From Oscillospiraceae bacterium (GTDB lineage: Bacteria; Bacillota; Clostridia; Oscillospirales; Oscillospiraceae), in NCBI GenBank assembly GCA_031288675.1, contig JAITQY010000184.1, positions 1-7,492 on the forward strand: DNA of 7,492 nucleotides, written 5' to 3'. Position 1 is the stretch's first letter. Each line of letters opens with the position of its first letter. The notes beneath the pieces are model-generated. The model worked only from the letters and a program-made list of their open reading frames with translations. It ran no database searches and was not told the origin of the DNA. Below are positions 1-7,228 of the stretch, in pieces. A program made the translations under genes and the position numbers.

Positions 1-1659
1 GTACAGCCTCCGCTCGCCGTATATTTTACCGGCAGCCTCGTAAACAGTATCAGCGGCGCGGCAACGCTTGAAAGCGTCGCCGCAGGCGCAATATGGCTGA
101 TCTTTATGCTTCTGATTGGAGAAAGCTCCTCTCTTATCACACAGCTTAACGATATACAGTGCCAAAAGGCTTTGCATCGCGGTTTCACTGACGTTGTGCT
201 TGAAAAATTCAAGCGTCTTGAATACTGGTGCTTTGAAGACAAGGATACTCTTGATAGTTTAGAGCGTATGGGCTCACAGCCGCAGGAACGCATTTATGAT
301 CTGTTCCGTAACACAGTAACTGCGGTCAGTTGCCTGATTTCCCTTATAGGAACCGCTATCGTATTCACTCAGGTTGCGGTTTGGTTCGCGATAGCTTATT
401 TCTTCCTGCTCGCCCCGATGCTATGGTTCGATTACAAATTTACAGAAGCCATTCAGCGTATTTGGAATACCGAGATGCCTAACTGGCGGCGGCGAACGTA
501 TCTCTCAGCTCTTATGGCGGATAAACACGCTGTGTTCGAGTTAAAGCTATTCGGCGCAGTAAGTTTCATACTAAAAAAATGGAAAAAACTTGCGGATGAT
601 TTTCGGCATGACTTTATCACGGCAGAGCTTAAATCGTGCAAATACGGCGTGCTTCGCGACATAACTCTCGCAGTATGGGCAGCTTTTGTTATTACATCTC
701 TTCTTCTTCAGTTGAACGCCGGCGCGGTAACTCTCGGTGCATTCGTAGCGTGTATAACCTCAATCGGCACAATACTATCGCTGTCAAGCTCTATGAGCGG
801 ACAATTTTCTCAAGTCTCAATTGACTGTATTGAAATGCGTCACTTTGATATTTTTATGAGTCTTCCGGAAGTTACGTCAGATACTTCTGTCAACCGCAAA
901 ATCACCGAGCCGCACATTGTTTTCGATAACGTGCATTTCTGCTACCCCAAAACGGACAAGCCTATACTTCAGGGAGTAAGTTTTGACATTCAGCCCGGCG
1001 AACGCGTCTCATTAGTCGGTGAAAACGGAGCAGGCAAAAGCACTATCGTCAAACTTCTGTGCGGACTTTACAAGCCTGACAGCGGAGGTATTTACATTGA
1101 CGATACGCCTATCGGTGAATTATCAGCGCCTCAGCTGCGTAATGTATTCAGTGTTGTGTTTCAGGATTACGCCGGTTACGAACTTACTCTGCGCGAAAAC
1201 GTCGCGTTCGGCGATATAGGCAAACTTAACCGCGATGAAGCATTGACCGGCGCGCTACAACGCGGATTATGGACAGAAGATATGCCGTTAGACGCAAATC
1301 TCGGCAAGCTAGAAGATGACGGCGTAGACCTCTCCGGAGGTCAGTGGCAGCGTATTGCCGTTGCTCGCTCCTTAGTCAGTGACAGCTCATTCATTATTCT
1401 TGACGAACCCACCGCCGCGCTTGATCCACTTGCGGAAAGCAGGATGTACGACACCTTCCAAAGCGTACTTCAGCAGCGCGGATGTATAATGATTTCCCAC
1501 CGCCTCGCCAGCGCACGGCTTGCTGATAAGATAGTCGTACTTGAAGGAGGCAGAGCCGCTCAAATCGGCTCTCACAACGATCTTATGGAACAGGATGGGT
1601 TATACCGCGATATGTTTGCCGCTCAAAGCGCATGGTATAACGCTTCAACGGAACTTTGA
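1..1659 (+). CDS. ABC exporter half-transporter, membrane plus ATPase domain (5' partial)
   Basis: The reading frame is open from base 1, so the start lies upstream; 552 codons are visible before TGA at 1657. Counting from base 1, hydrophobic segments lie near residues 27-40, 106-143 (a pair) and 222-260. A cytoplasmic-loop motif ELKLFG sits at about 180-185, as in many peptide exporters. The ATPase domain is complete: Walker A GENGAGKS (340-347), Q-loop Gln388 in VFQDY, signature LSGGQ (444-448, followed by WQR), Walker B ending in Asp468-Glu469, and switch His500. Known role of the fold: ATP-driven export across the cytoplasmic membrane as a dimer of two such subunits. The SGGQWQ signature and FQDYxxYxLTLREN stretch recall lantibiotic-type exporters. 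No peptidase C39 domain is visible, though the N-terminus is missing. The probable partner is the next gene, 14 bases downstream. The cargo is unknown. An internal ATG at 106 is not the likely start because it would delete membrane helices. Confidence 0.93.
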   Translation, partial: VQPPLAVYFTGSLVNSISGAATLESVAAGAIWLIFMLLIGESSSLITQLNDIQCQKALHRGFTDVVLEKFKRLEYWCFEDKDTLDSLERMGSQPQERIYDLFRNTVTAVSCLISLIGTAIVFTQVAVWFAIAYFFLLAPMLWFDYKFTEAIQRIWNTEMPNWRRRTYLSALMADKHAVFELKLFGAVSFILKKWKKLADDFRHDFITAELKSCKYGVLRDITLAVWAAFVITSLLLQLNAGAVTLGAFVACITSIGTILSLSSSMSGQFSQVSIDCIEMRHFDIFMSLPEVTSDTSVNRKITEPHIVFDNVHFCYPKTDKPILQGVSFDIQPGERVSLVGENGAGKSTIVKLLCGLYKPDSGGIYIDDTPIGELSAPQLRNVFSVVFQDYAGYELTLRENVAFGDIGKLNRDEALTGALQRGLWTEDMPLDANLGKLEDDGVDLSGGQWQRIAVARSLVSDSSFIILDEPTAALDPLAESRMYDTFQSVLQQRGCIMISHRLASARLADKIVVLEGGRAAQIGSHNDLMEQDGLYRDMFAAQSAWYNASTEL

Positions 1660-1662
1660 ATT

Positions 1663-1666
1663 GAGG
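1663..1666 (+). promoter_or_regulatory. Ribosome binding site deciding a TTG start
   Basis: GAGG lies 7 bases before TTG at 1674. The next in-frame ATG comes only about 90 codons later, inside the membrane domain, so this site supports the TTG start of the second ABC gene. Confidence 0.7.
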
Positions 1667-1673
1667 TACAAGT

Positions 1674-3440
1674 TTGAAACAAAAATTAAATACATACTTT
1701 CGCGTGATAAAAATCTACTTCCGCGTGATACCCGGAACGGCAATCGTGACACTGATAAACTACATCCTGCAAGGACTATTTCCCGCGTTTACCGCGTTGG
1801 TATTGTCGCGCCTTTTTGACACGGCAAGCGGTGTTGTACAAGGCGCTGATACGGCGCGCAAACTGCTTACATACGGACTAATTTACCTTGCGGCATATGT
1901 ATTAAACAATTTCTGGGGATTTATCTCAAATATCGTGATGTCGATAGGCGCGGACAAAAATCAAGTTAATTACCGCTATGAGATTTGTAAGAAGTTCGCC
2001 AAACTGCCGCTGATTGACTTTGAAAACTCGGAGCTTAAAGACAAGCACCGCCGTGCCGAACAATGCCTGTATCAAGGCACTATGAATCAGGTAACACAGT
2101 GCAGTTTCCGCATCGTTATAGTCGGACTGGTCGGTATGTTCACCGTATCTGCGGTACTTGCACAGTATAGCTTGCTATTCCTGCCGCTTTGCTTGCTTAG
2201 CGTTTTGCCGTATTGCATAGCCCGGCTCGTGCGCGGACAGCAGTTTTACCTAACAGTTCGGGCTCAGGCGAAAAAGACACGAAGAATGCAGTATCTGTGG
2301 GGCTTGTTCACCGACCGCCGCACTAACAAAGAACTCCGCACATTCGGCGCAGACGATTATGTTCTCAATCAGTGGCGTGCCGCTCGTGACGAAACACAGG
2401 CTGAAATCTGGGAACAATCGCATAAAGACGCTGTCTCATTCGCTCTTTGCGACGCGTTCCGGCTGGTCGGATACGGCGCGTGCATCGCGCTTGCGCTGTG
2501 GCTTACGCTTCGCGGAGATGTAAGCGTCGGAGTGTTCGGCGCGTGTATCTCAGCGTTTATGTCATTGCAATCGCAAACGATGAGCGTACTTGTTAACGGC
2601 GGATCGCTACCGTCACACCTTGCGTTCGCAGCGGACTATTTTGAGTTTATCGACCTCCCCGATGAGCAAACCGGCGGCTCGTATTACGGCGGATTACGGG
2701 ATCAAATTGAGCTTCGCAACGTCAGCTTCAAGTATCCGAACACCAACGAATACGCGGTACGTAATGTGTCGCTGACCATTCCGAAAGGTAAGAAGATAGC
2801 AATACTTGGCGAGAACGGCAGCGGCAAAACAACACTTACAAAGTTGCTGCTCGGATTGTTGCCGGTATCTGACGGCACAATACTCTACGACGGCGGCAAC
2901 GTTGATACGCTTGACAAGATGTCATTCTACCGAACTGTATCGGCTGTGTCGCAGAACTTCGTGCGGTATACCCTGCCCCTTAGAGAGAACATAGCGATGT
3001 CGGACGTTGACCGCCTGAACGACGACACGGCAATCGAAAGCGCGCTCCGCGACGCCGGACTATCAGATCTTCTTGACGACGTAGGACTGGATGCGGAACT
3101 CGGTAACGCTTACGGCGGCGCAGACATCAGCGGCGGTCAATGGCAGAAGCTGGCAATCGCCCGGGGGCTGTTTCGTCCCAGCGAACTTATTGTCCTTGAC
3201 GAACCGACCTCAGCACTTGATCCTTTAATAGAAACAGAAATTTTGAGTAAATTTATCGAACTGGCTCGCGAAAAAACTGCCGTAATTATCTCACATCGTG
3301 TCGGTTTATGCCGTCTTGTTGACCAAATCGCTGTAATGAAAGACGGTACGCTTGTGGAATTCGGTACTCACGATGAACTGCTTTCGCAAAACGGAGAATA
3401 CACACGACTATTCACCGCACAAGAAAAATGGTACAAATAA
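1674..3440 (+). CDS. ABC exporter half-transporter, complete
   Basis: This 588-residue protein has the normal length for a fused membrane-ATPase half-exporter. It begins at TTG, chosen because GAGG precedes it at the right distance and no nearby ATG exists. Hydrophobic segments lie near residues 20-45, 66-92, 145-187 (a pair) and 255-300. A loop motif KELRTFG near 220 matches ELKLFG of the upstream protein. ATPase motifs are all present: Walker A GENGSGKT (379-386), Q-loop Gln427, signature ISGGQ (485-489), Walker B ending Asp509-Glu510, and switch His541. Ile replaces the usual Leu at the first signature position, which is a common variant. Both this and the upstream subunit keep the catalytic Glu and His, so neither looks like a degenerate partner; the pair could act as a heterodimer or as two homodimers. 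Tight spacing suggests co-translation. Lipid A/MsbA-type or multidrug export cannot be excluded, but the motifs lean to peptide or small-metabolite export. The substrate is not readable from sequence. Confidence 0.95.
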   Translation: MKQKLNTYFRVIKIYFRVIPGTAIVTLINYILQGLFPAFTALVLSRLFDTASGVVQGADTARKLLTYGLIYLAAYVLNNFWGFISNIVMSIGADKNQVNYRYEICKKFAKLPLIDFENSELKDKHRRAEQCLYQGTMNQVTQCSFRIVIVGLVGMFTVSAVLAQYSLLFLPLCLLSVLPYCIARLVRGQQFYLTVRAQAKKTRRMQYLWGLFTDRRTNKELRTFGADDYVLNQWRAARDETQAEIWEQSHKDAVSFALCDAFRLVGYGACIALALWLTLRGDVSVGVFGACISAFMSLQSQTMSVLVNGGSLPSHLAFAADYFEFIDLPDEQTGGSYYGGLRDQIELRNVSFKYPNTNEYAVRNVSLTIPKGKKIAILGENGSGKTTLTKLLLGLLPVSDGTILYDGGNVDTLDKMSFYRTVSAVSQNFVRYTLPLRENIAMSDVDRLNDDTAIESALRDAGLSDLLDDVGLDAELGNAYGGADISGGQWQKLAIARGLFRPSELIVLDEPTSALDPLIETEILSKFIELAREKTAVIISHRVGLCRLVDQIAVMKDGTLVEFGTHDELLSQNGEYTRLFTAQEKWYK

Positions 3441-3449
3441 CTAACTATT

Positions 3450-3455
3450 AGGAGG
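3450..3455 (+). promoter_or_regulatory. Ribosome binding site of hydrolase copy A
   Basis: A full AGGAGG sits 5 bases before ATG 3461. It is intact although the gene it serves is broken, so a truncated 132-residue product ending at TGA 3857 could still be initiated. Confidence 0.8.
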
Positions 3456-3736
3456 ATATTATGATTTACAAATACCAAAATATAAAAGCGATTCCTTCGG
3501 CTATTCACAATGCCGCCGACACATTGGGAGTATACTTGCCCAAACTTGCTGAGCTTGACGAATTTCTTACTAAACTTATCAGCGACGGCAAGCACCAGTT
3601 CATCGGAATGAGAGTACTGCGGCACGGTCAGCTTATCTTCAACGGCGCTTACGGAACTCAAACCCCGAACGGCGCACCGCTTTTGGAGGACGCTATATAT
3701 CCAATGCAATCGGTTACCAAGACATTTACGGCGACA

Positions 3737-3738
3737 TA
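3737..3738 (+). other. Junction of a 10-base deletion in copy A
   Basis: Copy B reads gcgacat, then gcgcggcgat, then attgcaggag. Copy A joins the first and last pieces directly, so it lacks exactly the middle 10 bases. This removes most of the conserved Cys-Ala-Ala after the SxxK helix and moves the frame by one. The lost stretch ends in gcgat, similar to the flanking gcgacat, which fits slippage between short imperfect repeats. The exact junction is ambiguous by about two bases. Confidence 0.8.
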
Positions 3739-4449
3739 TTGCAGGAGCGCGGAGCGTTTGCGTACTGGGACACGGTTCAGCATTGGTTTCCGGAGTTTCA
3801 GGGTGAGGGCAAGGAAGGCATTGCGCTATGGCACTGTCTTTGCCACACCACCGGGATGAGCGACGGCAAAATAAACGAGTACTCTGAAGCTTTTTGGAAC
3901 GGAATCTGCGGCGGCTATCCATGGAACGTCGCCAAAGACGACGACCAGTACCGCGAGATACTTGACAAAGCGAGAGACGCGCTTGATCTTCCGCAGCCGG
4001 ATAACCCAAACAACGATTACGACGTCCGCCTTAGATTGTCAATGTCCGCGCCGCTTGCGTTTAGACCGGGCTCAACCTATAATTACGTCTCTTTTTCATA
4101 TAATCTGATACGCGATCTTATAGAACGGCTTAGCGGACAGACGTTAGAGCAGTTTGCGAGAGAGAACATCTTTGAGCCGCTTGGAATGTCCGACAGTTAC
4201 TGGCATCTTCCGGAGGAACTGCGACCGCGATTTGCAAAGCGTTCTCCGGAAGATAAAGGCGGAGAATACCTAAGCAGCGTACATATGATGGAGGAGCTAT
4301 CGCCTACGGGAGGGCTGAAGTCGTCGCTTGCGGACTTGGAGCGATTCGCGCAAATGTTTCTGCAAGGCGGAACTATCAATGGTATACGGATACTGTCGCC
4401 TGCGTCAGTACGGTTAATGACAAAGGATATGAACGAGAAACTGCCGCCG

Positions 4450-4454
4450 TCGCA
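4450..4454 (+). other. Second frameshift of copy A (one surplus base)
   Basis: The frame that reads Pro-Pro-Ser up to 4452 matches copy B (PPSDWFGR). The matching continuation Asn-Trp-Leu-Gly-Arg starts at 4454 in another frame, so one base around 4450-4453 is extra, or two are missing. Downstream the original frame meets TAA at 4504. Confidence 0.75.
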
Positions 4455-4700
4455 ATTGGTTAGGGCGCGAGCTGAGTTCAAGCTGGGGGCTTGGCTGGGA
4501 CGTTAAAAATGGCAAAATAGACGATCTCGGAATGCTGCGCAGCGAACGCAGTTACAATCACAGCGGTTACGGCGGCGCAAGACTCCTTGTTGACCCTGAC
4601 GCTGAGCTTGTCGTATCAATGTATATGTGTGAAAAACATCCGGAATCTTATAACGACGATATGGGTAACTTCACCAACATTCTTTATTCATCACTTGATT

Positions 4701-4706
4701 AGGAGG
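4701..4706 (+). promoter_or_regulatory. Ribosome binding site of copy B, overlapping the stop of copy A
   Basis: AGGAGG lies 8 bases before ATG 4715, and its first two bases are the last two of the TAG stop codon of copy A. The ancestral genes were therefore probably translationally coupled. Ribosomes on the broken copy A now stop at 3859, far from this site. Confidence 0.8.
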
Positions 4707-4714
4707 AAACTACA

Positions 4715-5944
4715 ATGAAATTATGTAAATCTATACCAGTGAGCGCCGTTAACGCCGCCGATGCGCTCGGAATATACTTACCGCGCCTTAACGTACTTGA
4801 CGAGTACTGCCGCCGAATGTCCGCAGAGAACGGTCACGCTTTTATCGGAATGCGCATTATGCGTCGCGGTCAGCTGATATTCAGCGGTGAGTACGGAACT
4901 CAAACGCCGAACGGCGAACCGCTGAGAGCGGACGCTATATATCCGCTGCAATCCGAGACTAAGCCGGTACTTGCGACATGCGCGGCGATATTGCAGGAGG
5001 ACGGACATTTCGACTTCTATGACCAATTGCAGAAATACCGTCCGCAATTTACCGGCGAAATGAAAAACGCCGTTATAATCTGGCAGCCACTCTGCCATAC
5101 TTCCGGTATTGACGATACCGAGCAAGACAAATATGAGCATGAGATATTAGGCGAAATCCCGCGCGGCGAGGCGGACGGGCAACGGGCGGAGGCATATAAA
5201 AACGCACGGGTTAAGCTCGGGCTGGCAGAGGTTGACAACCCAACCGACCAAACCGCAATTGATGAAGTACACGAGCTGATCAACCTGCGCGCGCCGCTTG
5301 CTTCTGTGCCGGGTACAAAGTTCAGTTATTCCAGCTATTGCTATGAACTGATAAAATCTATAATTGAAGATATTACAGGCGAAACTTTAGAGCAATACGC
5401 AAAGCGCAAGATATTCGACCCGCTTGGTATGACCGATACGCACTGGTTTCTGCCGGAGGAGAAGCGCGACCGCTTTGTCATACGCGACGAAACATTGAAA
5501 GGCGGACGCTGGATAAACGGCGAATACTCAATGACCAGCACAAGCGCGTCGGGCGGGCTGAAATCCACGCTTGAAGATATGGCTAAATTCGGGCAGATGT
5601 GGGCGCAAATGGGAACGTTGAATGGTCAGCGGATAATATCGCCCGCAACCGTGAAGATGATGACGCGCGACCATAACGCAAAAGTGCCGCCGTCCGACTG
5701 GTTTGGACGTGTGTTCGGCGCAAACTGGGGGTTGGGCTGGGATTTGAAAGGCGATAAGACCGACGATCACGGTTTCCTTAGAAGCTCAAAGAGCTATAAT
5801 CACGGCGGATACGGAGGGGCGTGTTTGCTAATCGACCCGGACTATGACCTTGTATTTTCCGGTTACTTCTGCGAGGTAGCTGAAACATCGCAAAACGACG
5901 AATTTGGACCGGTGTTCAATGTGCTTTACAGCGCGTTTGACTAA
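4715..5944 (+). CDS. Serine hydrolase, beta-lactamase / S12 / family VIII esterase fold (copy B)
   Basis: The 409-residue protein has the size of class C beta-lactamase-like hydrolases. Visible catalytic elements are SETK (nucleophile Ser80, base Lys83), Tyr205 in the YSS motif (the family's YxN position, with Ser for Asn), and H-G-G at 363-365 in place of the KTG of true beta-lactamases. Further family blocks are LCHTSG after the SxxK helix, PLGM near 236-239, the SASGGLKST block around 277-285 and WGLGWD. In this family Ser forms an acyl-enzyme that is passed to water, an alcohol or an amine. The N-terminus is polar with no signal peptide, so the enzyme is probably cytoplasmic. ATG 4715 is supported by AGGAGG 8 bases upstream and by alignment with copies C and D. 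It closely resembles copy A in the first 60 residues (IGMR, GQLIF). H-x-G together with a cytoplasmic location favours esterase, acyltransferase, PBP-type cyclase or D-peptidase activity over antibiotic resistance. The exact substrate is unknown. Confidence 0.92.
   Translation: MKLCKSIPVSAVNAADALGIYLPRLNVLDEYCRRMSAENGHAFIGMRIMRRGQLIFSGEYGTQTPNGEPLRADAIYPLQSETKPVLATCAAILQEDGHFDFYDQLQKYRPQFTGEMKNAVIIWQPLCHTSGIDDTEQDKYEHEILGEIPRGEADGQRAEAYKNARVKLGLAEVDNPTDQTAIDEVHELINLRAPLASVPGTKFSYSSYCYELIKSIIEDITGETLEQYAKRKIFDPLGMTDTHWFLPEEKRDRFVIRDETLKGGRWINGEYSMTSTSASGGLKSTLEDMAKFGQMWAQMGTLNGQRIISPATVKMMTRDHNAKVPPSDWFGRVFGANWGLGWDLKGDKTDDHGFLRSSKSYNHGGYGGACLLIDPDYDLVFSGYFCEVAETSQNDEFGPVFNVLYSAFD
4889..5005 (+). 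repeat. Conserved block around the catalytic Ser, copy B (pairs with 6141-6257)
   Basis: Residues 59-97 of copy B match residues 56-94 of copy C at 35 of 39 positions, and the DNA at 101 of 117 bases by manual count. Most base differences are silent third positions. This points to selection on the protein rather than a very recent copy event. The block spans YGTQTPNG to the QE-D/E-G turn after the catalytic helix. Confidence 0.75.
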
Positions 5945-5960
5945 CAGATTAACATTTATA

Positions 5961-5966
5961 AGGAGG
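5961..5966 (+). promoter_or_regulatory. Ribosome binding site of copy C
   Basis: AGGAGG lies 9 bases before ATG 5976. It decides the start of copy C: the frame is open further upstream to 5904, but those codons overlap the end of copy B and do not match other paralogs. Confidence 0.8.
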
Positions 5967-5975
5967 ATCATAACT

Positions 5976-7208
5976 ATGAAAAATACTATTAAACTAACAG
6001 CCGCGCAAGCCGAAACGCTCGGCATAGAGGCAGAACGTCTTGAGTGGCTTGACGCTTACTTACAGCGTATGATAGACGATAAGAAGCATCCGTTTGAATC
6101 GTTCCGCGTATGGCGCAAAGAAACGCTGATATTCAGCGGAGACTACGGAACTCAAACCCCGAACGGTGAACCACTGAGAGCGGACGCCATATATCCGCTA
6201 CAATCCGCGACCAAGCCAGTACTTGCCGCCTGCGCAGCGATATTGCAGGAAGAGGGGCGCGTAAACTTCTTTGACAAGCTGCAGGATCATTTTCCGGAAT
6301 TTGAGGGAGAGAACAAGGATTACGTGCTGCTGTGGCATCTGCTGTCACATTCATCCGGGATGGACGGCGACGATAATGATAAGTTCATTACTGAGTACAG
6401 AGAGAAAGAAACCGGCAAGATATGGAGCGAAATACAAGATAATGACGAGCGGCTTGACGCTATGATGTCACTACGCCCAAAGCTCGGATTACCTGAGGCA
6501 GAGCGCAATTGGTATGCGGCAAACGAAGCTGAACGGATGATCATTTTTAAGAAAGCTCCGCTGACCGCACTGCCCGGTACAAGGTTCAGCTATTGGAGTA
6601 CGGGCTACTCGTTGTGGAAAGAGATAATTGAGCGCATTACCGGCGATACGCTTGAAGCATATGCGCGGCGTAAAATCTTTGAGCCGCTGGGGATGCACGA
6701 TACTCACTGGGCGCTTCCGAAAGAGAAGTATGACCGACGTGTAATACGCGCCGACGGATTCAAAGGCGCACCGTGGATTGATGACGAAAACGCTATGAAC
6801 AGTACAAGCGCATCGGGCGGGCTGAAATCCACTATGGATGATATGGCGAAGTTCGGGTTGATGTTCCTGAACGGAGGGAGATACAACGGCAAGCGAGTAA
6901 TGTCGCCGGCAAGCGTAAAGCTACTGACGCGTAACCACAATAATGGCATACCGTCTTCGTTTTGGTTCGGGCGGATGCTAACCTCCAGCTGGGGCTTAGG
7001 CTGGGACATAAAGGAAGATAAAATCGACGACACGGGAATGCTGCACAGTCCAAGCAGTTATAACCACGGAGGATTCGGCGGGGCAAAACTGCTTGTCGAT
7101 CCGGAATACGACCTTGTGTTGTCGATGTATATGTGCGAACAGAGTGAATTCAGCATATTCGACGATTTGAACTGCGCGGTGGATATACTCTACGGCGCGT
7201 TAGACTAA
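5976..7208 (+). CDS. Serine hydrolase, beta-lactamase / S12 / family VIII esterase fold (copy C)
   Basis: This 410-residue paralog of copy B carries SATK (Ser77, Lys80), Tyr206 in a YWS motif, H-G-G at 364-366, LSHSSG, PLGM, SASGGLKST and WGLGWD. It therefore has the complete catalytic set for a Ser-Lys-Tyr acyl-enzyme mechanism. No signal peptide or membrane segment is visible, so a cytoplasmic location is likely. The start at 5976 is set by AGGAGG and by the fit of its first residues to the other copies. The gap to copy B is 31 bases, the longest in the array, with no hairpin. Residues about 115-200, between LSHSSG and the Ala-Pro-Leu before the Tyr motif, differ strongly from copy B in sequence and charge pattern, while the segments around catalytic residues are nearly the same. 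This suggests a shared chemistry with a different substrate pocket. The C-terminus ends LYGALD, like LYSAFD and LYSSLD in B and A. The substrate is not identifiable. Confidence 0.92.
   Translation: MKNTIKLTAAQAETLGIEAERLEWLDAYLQRMIDDKKHPFESFRVWRKETLIFSGDYGTQTPNGEPLRADAIYPLQSATKPVLAACAAILQEEGRVNFFDKLQDHFPEFEGENKDYVLLWHLLSHSSGMDGDDNDKFITEYREKETGKIWSEIQDNDERLDAMMSLRPKLGLPEAERNWYAANEAERMIIFKKAPLTALPGTRFSYWSTGYSLWKEIIERITGDTLEAYARRKIFEPLGMHDTHWALPKEKYDRRVIRADGFKGAPWIDDENAMNSTSASGGLKSTMDDMAKFGLMFLNGGRYNGKRVMSPASVKLLTRNHNNGIPSSFWFGRMLTSSWGLGWDIKEDKIDDTGMLHSPSSYNHGGFGGAKLLVDPEYDLVLSMYMCEQSEFSIFDDLNCAVDILYGALD
6141..6257 (+). repeat. Conserved block around the catalytic Ser, copy C (pairs with 4889-5005)
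   Basis: This is the copy C partner of the conserved catalytic block in copy B. The four amino-acid differences are Glu/Asp, Glu/Ala inside SxxK, Thr/Ala and Asp/Glu. Copy D shows a looser version (YGTHSPNGEPLR, SISK). Confidence 0.75.
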
Positions 7209-7215
7209 CAAAATT

Positions 7216-7221
7216 AAGGAG
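7216..7221 (+). promoter_or_regulatory. Ribosome binding site of copy D
   Basis: AAGGAG lies 7 bases before ATG 7229. The 20-base gap after copy C holds no terminator-like hairpin. Confidence 0.75.
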
Positions 7222-7228
7222 ACAAATT

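Larger units (their letters stand above)
3461..4702 (+). pseudogene. Serine hydrolase (beta-lactamase fold) copy A, broken by two frameshifts
   Basis: Homology to the intact copies B and C runs from ATG 3461 to TAG 4700-4702 but in three frames. The first segment, 3461 to about 3736, holds the N-terminus and the catalytic SVTK motif (Ser84, Lys87). The second, about 3736-4452, holds LCHTTG, the Tyr motif YVS (4084-4092) and the conserved SPTGGLKSS block. The third, 4454-4702, holds WGLGWD, the H-S-G motif (4559-4567) and the typical C-terminal end LYSSLD. Without repair, translation from 3461 ends at TGA 3857 after 132 residues, and the second frame ends at TAA 4504. Undoing the two shifts (10 bases restored, 1 removed) would give about 416 residues, close to the 409 and 410 of its neighbours. 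All three catalytic motifs survive, so the decay is recent or one shift is a sequence error. No N-terminal signal peptide is seen. The original function was presumably an esterase, acyltransferase or peptidase like its paralogs. Confidence 0.88.

Noticed and set aside
3368..4009. A 213-residue open frame on the minus strand
   Set aside because: It lies opposite the end of the second ABC gene and copy A, has no ribosome binding site or recognisable domain, and the plus strand there shows clear family motifs.
3730..4510. Programmed ribosomal frameshifting to make one protein from copy A
   Set aside because: No slippery heptamer lies at either shift point, two shifts would be needed, and the first is explained by a 10-base deletion that also removes conserved residues.
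5904..5975. Upstream extension of copy C giving a longer N-terminus
   Set aside because: It would overlap the end of copy B, has no paralog counterpart, and AGGAGG at 5961 points to ATG 5976.
5945..5975. Terminator or promoter in the longest intergenic gap
   Set aside because: The 31 bases show no inverted repeat with a T-run and no convincing -35/-10 pair; they contain only the ribosome binding site.
4889..6257. Recent gene conversion between copies B and C at the catalytic block
   Set aside because: The 16 base differences in 117 are mostly silent, which fits long-term purifying selection better than a recent transfer of sequence.
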